Source of the DNA: Bacteroidetes bacterium ADurb.Bin145
GTDB lineage: Bacteria; Bacteroidota; Bacteroidia; Bacteroidales; VadinHA17
Assembly: GCA_002070505.1 (NCBI GenBank)
Contig: MWDJ01000002.1
Location: 227,216 to 291,215, forward strand
Reading direction: 5' to 3'
Length of the DNA stretch: 64,000 nucleotides
The position numbers and the translations under genes were made by a program. Positions 53,959 to 62,453 of the stretch are shown in pieces. The stretch's first letter is position 1; every line of letters starts with the position of its first letter. The notes below the pieces were generated by a model. It was not told the origin of the DNA. It saw only the letters and a list, made by a program, of their open reading frames with translations, and ran no database searches.

Positions 53959-55026
53959 GTGATATCCGGGAAAAATAATATTTGGGCTGCATACCAGAAA
54001 GAAATAGCAGATGATCATTATTATTTTGCGCGCAGTTGTATCAGGCAGAATATATTCCCTGCTGCAGAAAATCTGTATTTAAACATTCTGAAGGATGTTC
54101 TGGGTAAAGATATTTTTGACGATATAAAGCAAACTACCTGCACAGGAATAGCATATCATTCAGGGTTAATCCCGATGGAGACCATAATGACTGTTGTCGC
54201 TCGCCAGTTTGCACTGATGAACGAAGCCGGATATGAAAATTTTGTTGTCTCCTGTGTTACATCATTTGGTATTTATGTGGAAATGCTTGAGACATGGAAA
54301 CATTTTCCTGAAACAGAACAAAAGACGCGGGAGGCTCTTAAACGGGCAACTGGTATGACATTCTCGATTCCGAAAAATCTTGTTCATGCAAGTGATGTTA
54401 TCTATAAATTTCGGAAAGAGATAGCCGCAAGATCAAAATACAGGCTGGTAAATACAAATACGGGGGAACCTCTAAAAGTTGTTGATCACATCGGATGCCA
54501 TTATGCAAAGATATTTCCATCACATGGAATAGGCGGAGCTGAATATCCATATGTGTTGGCAGGATTAATTGATGAATTGGGTGGACAACAGGTTGATTAT
54601 CCTGAAAGAAGACACTGTTGTGGGTTTGGATTCAGACAATATTTGCTAAAATCAAACAGGGGTTATTCCGTATCAAATTCTAAAAAGAAATTTGATTCGA
54701 TGCTCGCTTTCAAACCTGACCTTATAATAGCGAATTGTCCCGGTTGTACTTTTTTTCTCGATCGATGGCAATATGTGATCGCTGAACAGGAAGGCATAAC
54801 TTATGGGGACAACGGTTATGGCATCCCTGTTTTGACATATGAAGAGATAGCAGGACTTCTGTTAGGATATGATCCCTGGGATATAGGGTTGCAAACACAC
54901 CAGGTATCAGTCGAACCACTGCTTGAAAAGCTTGGGATCAGATATAATCCGGATCAAAAATATAAAGGTTTCAATGGTGAAGATATCGGGAATCCTGAAC
55001 ATCCGCAGGTATTGAAATGCATTTAG
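53959..55026 (+). CDS. HdrB-like CCG-domain protein
   Basis: A 355-residue protein of the HdrB/LutA (cysteine-rich CCG) type. The C-terminal motif is complete: Cys in 'HIGCHYAK', 39 residues, 'HCCGFG', 38 residues, 'NCPGC'. The N-terminal one is degenerate: the Cys-Cys is Thr-Cys ('TTCTG') and the last C-x2-C is C-V-T-S. In HdrB these motifs hold non-cubane 4Fe-4S clusters that split a disulfide, so here probably one site is active. The start is GTG at 53959. The substrate is not known. Confidence 0.9.
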   Translation: MISGKNNIWAAYQKEIADDHYYFARSCIRQNIFPAAENLYLNILKDVLGKDIFDDIKQTTCTGIAYHSGLIPMETIMTVVARQFALMNEAGYENFVVSCVTSFGIYVEMLETWKHFPETEQKTREALKRATGMTFSIPKNLVHASDVIYKFRKEIAARSKYRLVNTNTGEPLKVVDHIGCHYAKIFPSHGIGGAEYPYVLAGLIDELGGQQVDYPERRHCCGFGFRQYLLKSNRGYSVSNSKKKFDSMLAFKPDLIIANCPGCTFFLDRWQYVIAEQEGITYGDNGYGIPVLTYEEIAGLLLGYDPWDIGLQTHQVSVEPLLEKLGIRYNPDQKYKGFNGEDIGNPEHPQVLKCI

Positions 55027-55098
55027 AATCTATGGTAATTTTCAATGGTATGGAATATTAAAATTCATAAAAACATAGCAATCAATAAACAAGTAAAT

Positions 55099-56454
55099 AT
55101 GAAAACGACTGATGTATTAGTGATCGGAGGAAGTGCTGCAGGTATGGTTGCCGCACTTACAGGAAAATCTTCATGGCCAAAGAAGAGTTTTATTTTAGTT
55201 AAAAAACAAAAGGAAATGATGGTCCCATGCGGAATACCATATATTTTCGGAACATTCGATAGCAGCGATCAGAATTTAATGCCGGTAGACGCCATGCTGG
55301 GGAAAGCTGGCATAGAATCGATTGTTGATGAAGTTGTTAAAATAAATAAGGAAATAAAAACAGTTGATCTTGCCAGTGGAGAAACAATTCAGTATGAAAA
55401 GCTTGTGCTGGCAACCGGATCAATACCTCTCAAACCCAAATGGCTGGTAGGGGGAGAAAAAGAAAATGTATTCGTTATACCCAAAGACAAGATCTATCTT
55501 GATGAAATGAAGAATAAACTTGCTTCATGCAAAAAGGTAGTTATTATTGGAGCAGGCTTCATCGGAGTGGAATTTTCTGATGAACTTATAAAACAAGGGC
55601 ATGAAGTAACACTGGTAGAAAAGCTACCTGATATTTTAATACTTGCATTCGATGTTGAACTGTCAAAGAAAATAGAAGAAATACTTACAATCAGAGGGGT
55701 AAATATTGTAACCGGAAATGGAATCAAAGAAATACTTGGTGAAAAGAAAGTAGAATCAGTTAAACTCGAAAACGGAGATATTATTGAGTCTGATGCAGTA
55801 ATTCTTTCTGTTGGTTATAAACCTAATGTGGAGCTCGCCAGAAAGTCTGAGATTTATGTAGACGAAAGCGGTTTCATTGCTGTAGACGAATATATGCGAA
55901 CTCACATAAAGGATATTTTTGCTGTCGGTGATTGTGCACAGAAACGCGATTTTGTTACACGTGCCAGAGTCTCAACCATGCTTGCCTCAACTGCATGTGC
56001 TGAAGCAAGAATAGCTGGAATGAATCTTTTTAATCTCAATGTTGTTAAGACCTTCAGCGGTACCATTGCTATTTATTCCACAGCAATAGGCAACACCGGT
56101 TTCGGTACAGCTGGCATCACTGAAGCAAGGGCGAAAGCAGAAGGAATTGATTCCATTACTGGAACATTTGAAGGTATTGACCGTCATCCCGGTAACCTTC
56201 CTGATGCGCATAAGCAACTTATCAAACTCATCGCAGCCCGTCAGTCAGGTGTAATAATCGGGGGTGAAGTAATTGGAGGATTAAGTGCTGGCGAACTTAC
56301 CAATGTTATAGGACTCGCAATCCAGAACAGAATGACAGTTAATTCATTACTTACTTCTCAGATAGGGACGCATCCTTGTCTGACAGCCTCACCCGCAGGT
56401 TATCCTTTGATAAAAGCAGCTGAAATAATTGCAGGTAAAATGAGGAACAGATAA
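55099..56454 (+). CDS. CoA-disulfide-reductase/NADH-oxidase-like flavoprotein
   Basis: A 451-residue FAD-dependent pyridine-nucleotide oxidoreductase. The FAD motif is 'VLVIGGSAAGMVAALTG', Cys44 in 'VPCGIPYIFG' is at the position of the single redox-active cysteine of CoA disulfide reductases, the NAD motif is 'VVIIGAGFIGVEFSDEL' near residue 155, and 'IFAVGDCAQ' near 275 is the second FAD motif. The C-terminal dimerisation domain is present. With HdrB/HdrC it could couple NAD(P)H to thiol/disulfide chemistry. I use ATG 55099; the frame extends upstream to 55045 without a fold. Confidence 0.9.
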   Translation: MKTTDVLVIGGSAAGMVAALTGKSSWPKKSFILVKKQKEMMVPCGIPYIFGTFDSSDQNLMPVDAMLGKAGIESIVDEVVKINKEIKTVDLASGETIQYEKLVLATGSIPLKPKWLVGGEKENVFVIPKDKIYLDEMKNKLASCKKVVIIGAGFIGVEFSDELIKQGHEVTLVEKLPDILILAFDVELSKKIEEILTIRGVNIVTGNGIKEILGEKKVESVKLENGDIIESDAVILSVGYKPNVELARKSEIYVDESGFIAVDEYMRTHIKDIFAVGDCAQKRDFVTRARVSTMLASTACAEARIAGMNLFNLNVVKTFSGTIAIYSTAIGNTGFGTAGITEARAKAEGIDSITGTFEGIDRHPGNLPDAHKQLIKLIAARQSGVIIGGEVIGGLSAGELTNVIGLAIQNRMTVNSLLTSQIGTHPCLTASPAGYPLIKAAEIIAGKMRNR

Positions 56455-56543
56455 TGATTACCAATGTAAGAAAGAGTACAGGCAAAGCCTGTTTTCCGCC
56501 AAAGAGAATATCAGATACACTGAAAGAGCTAACTGGTAAATAA
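56454..56543 (+). CDS. possible 29-residue mini-gene overlapping the flavoprotein stop
   Basis: The sequence TAATG joins the flavoprotein stop to an ATG at 56454. The frame reads 29 residues, ending 'GKACFPPKRISDTLKELTGK', with one cysteine, then TAA. It is short and shows no family I recognise. The same stretch contains a hairpin (56478-56492), which gives an alternative, non-coding explanation. Confidence 0.25.
   Translation: MITNVRKSTGKACFPPKRISDTLKELTGK
56478..56495 (+). terminator. short stem-loop with T4, possible attenuator
   Basis: ACAGGC (56478-56483), AAA loop, GCCTGT (56487-56492), then TTT. It lies in the only spacer of nearly 100 bp within this part of the operon, between the flavoprotein and CGGC genes. 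It could reduce read-through into the downstream ATPase genes. Confidence 0.4.
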
Positions 56544-56550
56544 TTGAATT

Positions 56551-56994
56551 ATGGAGAAAATCAAAATAGGAATTATTATCTGTGACAGGTACAACACTTG
56601 CTCTGGCGGAAAATGTTTCAGATCAGCTGCTAACAGGGAAGGCGCATTCTCCATTTATAATGATTGCGAGATTGAAATCGCGGGATTCACAACGTGCGGA
56701 GGCTGCCCGGGAGGTAATATCGAATATGCTCCTGAAGAAATGAAAAAGAACGGGATAACTCATATCCATTTTGCAACCGGATTCCTCGTGGGTTATCCAC
56801 CTTGTCCTTATATGGAACATTTTAAAAAATTCATAGAAGAGAAATATGGAATGAAAGTAATTTACGGAACACATCCTATTCCTCAGAAATACTACCTCAC
56901 ACATAAAAATCTGGATACATGGCACAGTGAATTTCTTTCAGAATCTATTAAACCCACCCTTACTGATGAATTAACCCGCTTTAGTTATGATTAA
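56551..56994 (+). CDS. CGGC domain protein
   Basis: A 147-residue protein of the CGGC family (putative metal-binding). 'GIIICDRYNTCSGGKCFRSA' near residue 8, 'GFTTCGGCPGGNIEY' near 47 (the motif naming the family) and 'GYPPCPYMEHF' near 80 supply six cysteines. Members are found in anaerobes next to redox and metal genes; no function is proven. Its stop codon is inside the start of the MinD-like gene (8-bp overlap), so it is translated together with that ATPase. Confidence 0.9.
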   Translation: MEKIKIGIIICDRYNTCSGGKCFRSAANREGAFSIYNDCEIEIAGFTTCGGCPGGNIEYAPEEMKKNGITHIHFATGFLVGYPPCPYMEHFKKFIEEKYGMKVIYGTHPIPQKYYLTHKNLDTWHSEFLSESIKPTLTDELTRFSYD

Positions 56995-57862
56995 AATTGC
57001 CATCGCCAGTGGGAAAGGCGGAACAGGTAAAACATTTGTTGCTACAAATATTTTCCATACTCTGGTTAAGAATCAAATTGATGCGGCTCTCGTTGATTGT
57101 GATGCTGAAGCGCCTAATTCTGTTGCTTTCTTTCAAACAAAGCAGGCCAGTGCTTTTAAAGTAACCCAGTTGGTACCGGTTATAGATACCAATGCATGTA
57201 CTTTTTGTGGAAAATGTCAGGAATACTGTAATTATAATGCCATTTTCATCCTGCCTCCAATGAAAATAATCAATGTAATAGAAGATCTCTGTCATGGGTG
57301 CGGAGCATGCAGTGTTGCATGCAAATATGACGCTATTATAGAAAAGCCGGTCTCATTGGGTATGGTTAATTTATATTCAATCAATGGCAAGCCTGCACTC
57401 ATCGAAGCAAGAATGAATATCGGCGTGATGTCACCGGTTCCCATTATAAAAGAAGCTATAAAACAAATCAACGGCCAGGCCGAAATTGCAATTCTTGATT
57501 CTCCCCCCGGCACATCATGTCCTTTTATTCAAACAGTATCAGCTTCCGACTATGTAATTCTTGTGACGGAACCTACTCCATTTGGTTTAAGTGATTTGAA
57601 ACAAAGCATTGATACTCTCATAAAGATTGGTATCCCTTATGGAGTAATAATAAACCGAGCAGGGATAGGGAATTTTGCTGTTTACGATTGGCTGAAGGAG
57701 AACAATATTCCTCTTCTAATGGAAATTCCTTTTGATGAAGAAATTGCCCACATTTATTCCGAGGGAAGAATATTGACTGAAGATAATGTTAATTACAGGA
57801 ATCAGTTTCTGAATTTAATAAAGAAGATCAATCATATAATAAAGAATCAGAAATATGTTTAA
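56987..57862 (+). CDS. MinD/Mrp-family ATPase with inserted 2x[4Fe-4S] ferredoxin domain (first copy)
   Basis: A 291-residue P-loop ATPase: deviant Walker A 'SGKGGTGKT' at residues 8-16, 'LVDCDAEAPN' (Walker A' region) and 'ILDSPPGTSCP' (switch II). A ferredoxin domain is inserted at about 65-115 with 'CTFCGKCQEYC' and 'CHGCGACSVAC'. This layout is that of the MinD proteins of the Desulfovibrio orange-protein complex. It is likely a dimer that loads or moves a metal cluster with ATP. It overlaps its neighbours by 8 bp on both sides. Confidence 0.9.
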   Translation: MIKIAIASGKGGTGKTFVATNIFHTLVKNQIDAALVDCDAEAPNSVAFFQTKQASAFKVTQLVPVIDTNACTFCGKCQEYCNYNAIFILPPMKIINVIEDLCHGCGACSVACKYDAIIEKPVSLGMVNLYSINGKPALIEARMNIGVMSPVPIIKEAIKQINGQAEIAILDSPPGTSCPFIQTVSASDYVILVTEPTPFGLSDLKQSIDTLIKIGIPYGVIINRAGIGNFAVYDWLKENNIPLLMEIPFDEEIAHIYSEGRILTEDNVNYRNQFLNLIKKINHIIKNQKYV

Positions 57863-58259
57863 GCGGATTTTAATGATTGTTTTGAGTATTTATGTTCCGG
57901 CCTCAATATCCGGACAAACCAAATCAGTTAACACCATAGATGCAAATGCACCCAAAATCGTATTCAGTAAAACATCTCATGACTTTGGTGAACTAATCTT
58001 GTATTCCCCTGCATTCTGTGAATTTAAATTCTATAATAAAGGCAGATCACCTCTGATATTATCTGATATTTCTGCTACCTGTGGCTGTACTGTGCCATCC
58101 TGGCCTAAAAAGCCCATTATGCCAGGAGACAGCGATATAATTGTGATTAACTATCTGCCTGACGAAACAGGTATTATTCATAAAAATGTCACTGTTTTTT
58201 CGAATGCAACAAAAATGCCGGTAACATTAGAGCTTAACGGAAAGGTTATAAAAAAATAG
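57855..58259 (+). CDS. DUF1573 exported protein
   Basis: A 134-residue protein with a signal peptide (1-21). The mature part is the DUF1573 Ig-like domain: 'FSKTSHDFGELILYSPAFCEFKFYNKG' and 'LILSDISATCGCTVPSWPKKPIMPGDS' with the C-x-C pair. DUF1573 proteins are abundant surface or periplasmic proteins of Bacteroidota with unknown function. It is embedded, with 8-bp overlap, between the cytosolic ATPase genes, which is unusual for the family. Confidence 0.9.
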   Translation: MFKRILMIVLSIYVPASISGQTKSVNTIDANAPKIVFSKTSHDFGELILYSPAFCEFKFYNKGRSPLILSDISATCGCTVPSWPKKPIMPGDSDIIVINYLPDETGIIHKNVTVFSNATKMPVTLELNGKVIKK

Positions 58260-58270
58260 GAACACACTTC

Positions 58271-59431
58271 ATGAAGGTTTTAATGAGTAGAATTGCCATA
58301 TTATCACGTATTTGTGCGGGATTGGTGTTTATTTTTTCAGGCTTTGTAAAAGCAGTGGATCCGCTGGGCTCGACTTATAAGTTTATTGATTATTTCCATG
58401 CCTTCAATTTGCCATGGCTTGAACAAGCTGCTTTTCCATTGGCAATACTATTAAGCGGATCGGAGTTTTTAATCGGAGTATGTTTGTTGCTGTTTATCCG
58501 GAACAAATTAGCAAACTGGGGTGCTTTATTGTTTATGGCTGGTTTCACTCCGCTTACATTTTGGCTGGCACTTACAAACCCTGTTCAGGATTGCGGTTGT
58601 TTTGGCGATGCAATTATTCTCTCAAACTGGCAGACGTTTTATAAAAATATACTAATATCTGCTCTTGTGATAATTTCTTTTATTTATCGTAATTCCACAA
58701 AACATTGGATGTCAATCAAAGCAGAATGGGTAATTGCTGCCTCGACAGCTTTGTTAATCACTGGTTTTTCATTGTTTAATTACTGGCATCTTCCTGTTAT
58801 CGATTTCAGGCCTTATAAGATCGGAACAAACATTCCTGAGGGAATGATAATTCCGGAAGATGCACCCGCCAGTGTATATGAGCAATATTTTACATTACTT
58901 GATACCATTTCCGGTAAAAAGGTTTCAATAGAAAGCAACATTTATTCGAGCGATTCAATATACTGGAAGAAAGGTACAACCTGGAAATTTATTTCATCAA
59001 CTGAACCTGTAATGGTAAAAAGAGGCTATCAGCCTGCTATTCATGATTTTAGTATTTCTTCACTTTCAGGTGAAGATATTACAGAGAAGGTTCTTGCAGA
59101 TACGGGTTATTACTTTATTATTGTTGCATATGACCTCAAAAAATCTGAAATAAAATATCAGCCAGAAATAAACAGACTCTTTAATCAGGCTGTTGCCGAT
59201 AACCATAAATTTGTTTGCCTTACAGCCGTTACAGGCAGTGAAATAGAACAATTTAAAACCGCTCATAATGCAGTCTATGAATTTTATATCACTGATCCTA
59301 TAACCCTTAAAACCATAATCCGTGCAAATCCCGGGCTGATAATTTTGCATAAAGGTACCATATTAGCAAAATGGGCATCAAATGATATTCCCGGTTATGA
59401 TAAAATTAAGATGAAATACCTGAAGAAATGA
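58271..59431 (+). CDS. BT_3928 family DoxX/MauE-like membrane protein
   Basis: A 386-residue membrane protein. About five helices in residues 1-170 form a DoxX/MauE-like domain: 'LVFIFSGFVKAVDPLGSTYKFIDYF' is the characteristic start and 'NPVQDCGCFGDAIILSNWQTFYKN' supplies the conserved Cys-Gly-Cys-Phe-Gly-Asp. The rest is a thioredoxin-fold-like soluble domain (about 230-386). The family is widespread in Bacteroidales and may work in periplasmic thiol redox or methylamine-dehydrogenase-type maturation. Its TGA overlaps the next ATG (ATGA). Confidence 0.88.
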   Translation: MKVLMSRIAILSRICAGLVFIFSGFVKAVDPLGSTYKFIDYFHAFNLPWLEQAAFPLAILLSGSEFLIGVCLLLFIRNKLANWGALLFMAGFTPLTFWLALTNPVQDCGCFGDAIILSNWQTFYKNILISALVIISFIYRNSTKHWMSIKAEWVIAASTALLITGFSLFNYWHLPVIDFRPYKIGTNIPEGMIIPEDAPASVYEQYFTLLDTISGKKVSIESNIYSSDSIYWKKGTTWKFISSTEPVMVKRGYQPAIHDFSISSLSGEDITEKVLADTGYYFIIVAYDLKKSEIKYQPEINRLFNQAVADNHKFVCLTAVTGSEIEQFKTAHNAVYEFYITDPITLKTIIRANPGLIILHKGTILAKWASNDIPGYDKIKMKYLKK

Positions 59432-60300
59432 CACAGATAGCTGTAATAAGCGGAAAGGGAGGCACAGGTAAATCGAGCATTGCTGCTGCATTTGCCACAT
59501 TAAACGGGAAAGTTGTTGTTGCCGACTGTGATGTTGATGCAGCAAACCTTTATTTGTTATTTAATCCTATACATGAAGAAGAAATAGTCTATATCAGTGG
59601 TAGTAAAGCAGTTATAAATTATTCTTTATGTACCGGTTGCGGTATCTGTGAAAGTTATTGCCGGTTTGATGCCATATCAATAATAGACAAAAAGGTGGTT
59701 ATTTCAGAAATATCCTGTGATGGTTGCTTCCTCTGTTCACATATATGCCCTGAAAAAGCCATAACCATGGTTCGGAATGATAAGAGCAGAATGTATTCAG
59801 GATCATTTCGCAATGGCAAAATGGTCTACGGCCGGCTTGCCCCGGGTGAAGAAAATTCGGGTAAACTGGTGAATATGGTACGGGAAAAAGCTAAAGAGGT
59901 TGCAAAAATAAATAACCTGGATACTACTATACTTGACGGTCCGCCGGGAATTGGTTGTCCGGTAATATCCACCATTACAGGAGTGGACAAGGTCGTGATT
60001 GTTACAGAACCAACTATCTCCGGCCTTCACGATTTGCAAAGAACAATTGAAATTGTTAAAAAATTTAGTCTGCCTGCATTTGTTGTAATCAATAAATATA
60101 ATCTTAATTCTTCAATGAGCAACCAAATTGAAAAGTGGTGTACTCAAAATGAAATCACAATCGCAGGGAAACTGCCTTTTGACAAACAAATGACAGAGGC
60201 AATGGTACAGTTAAAAAGCATAACAGAATTTAATCCCTATCTTGAAATCAGTAACAAAATTAAAGTAATATGGAAAAAAATCTTAAATCAAAAGAAGTGA
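59428..60300 (+). CDS. MinD/Mrp-family ATPase with inserted 2x[4Fe-4S] ferredoxin domain (second copy)
   Basis: A 290-residue paralogue of the ATPase at 56987: Walker A 'SGKGGTGKSS', 'VADCDVDAANL', ferredoxin motifs 'CTGCGICESYC' near residue 68 and 'CDGCFLCSHICP' near 97, and 'ILDGPPGIGCP'. Sequence between the two paralogues differs enough for a hetero-pair, as in Desulfovibrio where two such MinDs work with the orange protein. It starts in the stop codon of the BT_3928-like gene. Confidence 0.92.
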   Translation: MTQIAVISGKGGTGKSSIAAAFATLNGKVVVADCDVDAANLYLLFNPIHEEEIVYISGSKAVINYSLCTGCGICESYCRFDAISIIDKKVVISEISCDGCFLCSHICPEKAITMVRNDKSRMYSGSFRNGKMVYGRLAPGEENSGKLVNMVREKAKEVAKINNLDTTILDGPPGIGCPVISTITGVDKVVIVTEPTISGLHDLQRTIEIVKKFSLPAFVVINKYNLNSSMSNQIEKWCTQNEITIAGKLPFDKQMTEAMVQLKSITEFNPYLEISNKIKVIWKKILNQKK

Positions 60301-61106
60301 GTGATCTGTTTAAAAAAATCCCGATGGAAGGGATTAAAAACATTATTGTTGTTGCGTCAGGGAAAGGCGGCGTTGGAAAATCGACAGTGGCAGCAAATCT
60401 GGCAATTGCATTTGCAAGAAACGGACTAAGTACTGCGCTTGTTGATGCAGATATTTTTGGCCCGTCAATACCAAAAATGTTCGGGATAGAAGATGCAAGA
60501 CCAGATGTTACGGCCCTTGGAGATAAAGAAATGATTTTCCCGATAGTTAAATACGGGGTTAAAATCATTTCGATAGGTTTTTTTATCGACCGCAGTCAAT
60601 CACTTATTTGGAGGGGACCAATGGCCGGTAAAGCTGTTACCCAGCTTTTTGAAGACACCCAGTGGGGAGATATTGATTACATGATCATTGATTTTCCACC
60701 CGGAACCAGCGATATCCAGCTCACAACTGTTCAAAAACTTAAACTTACAGGAGCAATAATAGTGACCACACCACAGGAAATATCTCTGAATGATGCCAGA
60801 AAGGCAACTTCCATGTTCAAAAATCCTGATCTTAATGTCCCTGTTATTGGAATTATTGAAAATATGTCATGGTTTACCCCCGAAAAACACCCCGACGAAA
60901 TATACTATCTCTTCGGCAAGGGAGGAGGCCTTAAACTGGCAAAAGAATTCGATACAGTTCTGCTTGGACAGATACCCCTTGTATTGGAGGTAGGTGAGGC
61001 TGCCGAAAAGGGATTGAGTGTATTCAGCCAAAAAAATAAATCTGTGGTAGCTGCATTTGAGCAGATAGCAGAAATGATAATTTCAAGAACAGAGGTCAGA
61101 TCCTGA
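60270..61106 (+). CDS. Mrp/NBP35-family P-loop ATPase without cysteines
   Basis: A 278-residue Mrp/ApbC-type ATPase: 'VVASGKGGVGKSTVAANLAIAFA' (Walker A near residue 30), 'LVDADIFGPSIPKMFG' and 'IDFPPGTSDIQLT' (switch II). The usual C-terminal C-x2-C that holds the bridging 4Fe-4S cluster is absent; that region reads 'ENMSWFTPEKHPDEIYYLFGKGGG', and I find no cysteine in the whole protein. The N-terminal DUF59 domain of the housekeeping Bacteroidota Mrp is also lacking. It overlaps the preceding gene by 31 bp and ends the plus-strand run. Confidence 0.92.
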   Translation: MEKNLKSKEVSDLFKKIPMEGIKNIIVVASGKGGVGKSTVAANLAIAFARNGLSTALVDADIFGPSIPKMFGIEDARPDVTALGDKEMIFPIVKYGVKIISIGFFIDRSQSLIWRGPMAGKAVTQLFEDTQWGDIDYMIIDFPPGTSDIQLTTVQKLKLTGAIIVTTPQEISLNDARKATSMFKNPDLNVPVIGIIENMSWFTPEKHPDEIYYLFGKGGGLKLAKEFDTVLLGQIPLVLEVGEAAEKGLSVFSQKNKSVVAAFEQIAEMIISRTEVRS

Positions 61107-61122
61107 AGTGCTTTATCGACTG

Positions 61123-61476
61123 TCACTCTTTCTCCAGTTCACCCAGTCGTTTTTCAATATCTTTCTGCGAGCGGATAAGTGCGTCTGCCTGAGATTTAAG
61201 CATTTTGATCTCATCTTCTTTGCTTATTGAATGCGTCCAGGGGTAGCCCGGTACGAATCCCTGGTTATAAGCTCCCGAATGGAAGCCATATCCATAGTCT
61301 CTGCCCCAACCCATACCTCTTCCGAATCCGGCTCTCCTGCCGAATCCCATAGCTCTTCCCATTCCACCTCCAGCTCCTTTTGTAAATCCCGGGGAATCAA
61401 ATCCCTCACAATACCCAAATGCTCTTCCGGTTCTGGGACCTTGTCCCACTGGTCCGGTACGATCTCCTCCTGGCAT
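61123..61476 (-). CDS. DUF5320 family protein with C-terminal coiled coil
   Basis: A 117-residue protein, second DUF5320 member here. It begins 'MPGGDRTGPVGQGPRTGRAFGYCEG', followed by a Gly/Arg/Phe/Tyr-rich stretch ('GGGMGRAMGFGRRAGFGRGMGWGRDYGYG') and a C-terminal charged helix (about 85-117) likely to form a coiled coil. It is convergent with the Mrp gene (16-bp gap). Its own upstream region is interrupted by the IS element at 61519-62923, beyond which lies a promoter with the shared operator. Confidence 0.88.
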   Translation of the reverse strand: MPGGDRTGPVGQGPRTGRAFGYCEGFDSPGFTKGAGGGMGRAMGFGRRAGFGRGMGWGRDYGYGFHSGAYNQGFVPGYPWTHSISKEDEIKMLKSQADALIRSQKDIEKRLGELEKE

Positions 61477-61652
61477 AATTTTTAATTTTATAGTTTATTT
61501 TAATTATTAAATGTAATATGTCATAAGTTCGTTTACATTTTCTAAGCAAAATACTGTATCAAGAGTTCGTTTACATTCTTTGTACTTGCCCCCTAGGGGG
61601 CGCCGGCTCTAAGGAGAGCAAAATATCATAAGTTCATTGACATTTTGGAATT

Positions 61653-62453
61653 TCAGTCAACAGGCATCAGAAAGGGGAATACATGAAAAACAATATGGTC
61701 TCTTTCGATTAGCAGGATATGGTTTTCTATAACTATCCGAGCGATTACATAGCTGTACATTAATTCCTTTTTAAGCTCAAACTTCATATCCAGGATCCTG
61801 ATCATACAATCACTCCGGATGAACCTGATAAAAACTATTTCACCTTCAGTCATTGGGATTCGTTGATTCGGGCTGGGGGTGGCATTTAGTTTAAAGCATG
61901 GAGAGTCTGACACCATTTGATTAGGTGTGTTTCCTCCGGTGGTTGAATATCGATGGTTCTGATTATGAAAGGCCATGAACTCAACAGCACGCTCCTTTAG
62001 TTGCTCAAAGGATGAAAAGGTTTGGGTATTCAGAAAATACTTTTGCACGTTGTCGTTAAATTTCTCAATCACGCCATTGCGCCATGGTTCGGCAGGAGGA
62101 ATAAATACTGGAGTAATGTTTTCTGACAACGCAAGCCGTATTAATGGGCCAAAGCTTCTTGGGTAACGATTACTCCCTCTAAAAGACAGCTCATTGTCCA
62201 TTTGTAAATAATCAGGCATTGAAAAGTCTATCCAGAATTGGCATACGGCAGGCATTACGCTTTTTGAAGATTTATTTGGGATAGGGTAAACCCCGGCATA
62301 ATGTGGCTCAACCGCAATAATATTAAGTATGTAATACCTACAGCCCCCTCTGAGATACTTCGGTCCAATAAGGTCCATCTGTTGAACATTAGTGAAGTAA
62401 TCAGGATATTCTTTTTTTTTGCTTCTCTTTTTGTCCCCTTGCCTAAAAGCCAT
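61653..62453 (-). CDS. IS transposase, DDE integrase-core part
   Basis: A 266-residue rve-type catalytic domain. Candidate DDE residues are the Asp in 'QQMDLIGP', the Asp in 'LQMDNELSF' and the Glu in 'NGVIEKFND', with 'FMAFHNQNHRYSTTGG' further on. The start ATG 62453 overlaps the stop of the upstream HTH part (AATGGCTTTTAG), in the +1 frame. Either this is a coupled two-gene transposase, or a single transposase gene split by a frameshift. Confidence 0.8.
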   Translation of the reverse strand: MAFRQGDKKRSKKKEYPDYFTNVQQMDLIGPKYLRGGCRYYILNIIAVEPHYAGVYPIPNKSSKSVMPAVCQFWIDFSMPDYLQMDNELSFRGSNRYPRSFGPLIRLALSENITPVFIPPAEPWRNGVIEKFNDNVQKYFLNTQTFSSFEQLKERAVEFMAFHNQNHRYSTTGGNTPNQMVSDSPCFKLNATPSPNQRIPMTEGEIVFIRFIRSDCMIRILDMKFELKKELMYSYVIARIVIENHILLIERDHIVFHVFPFLMPVD

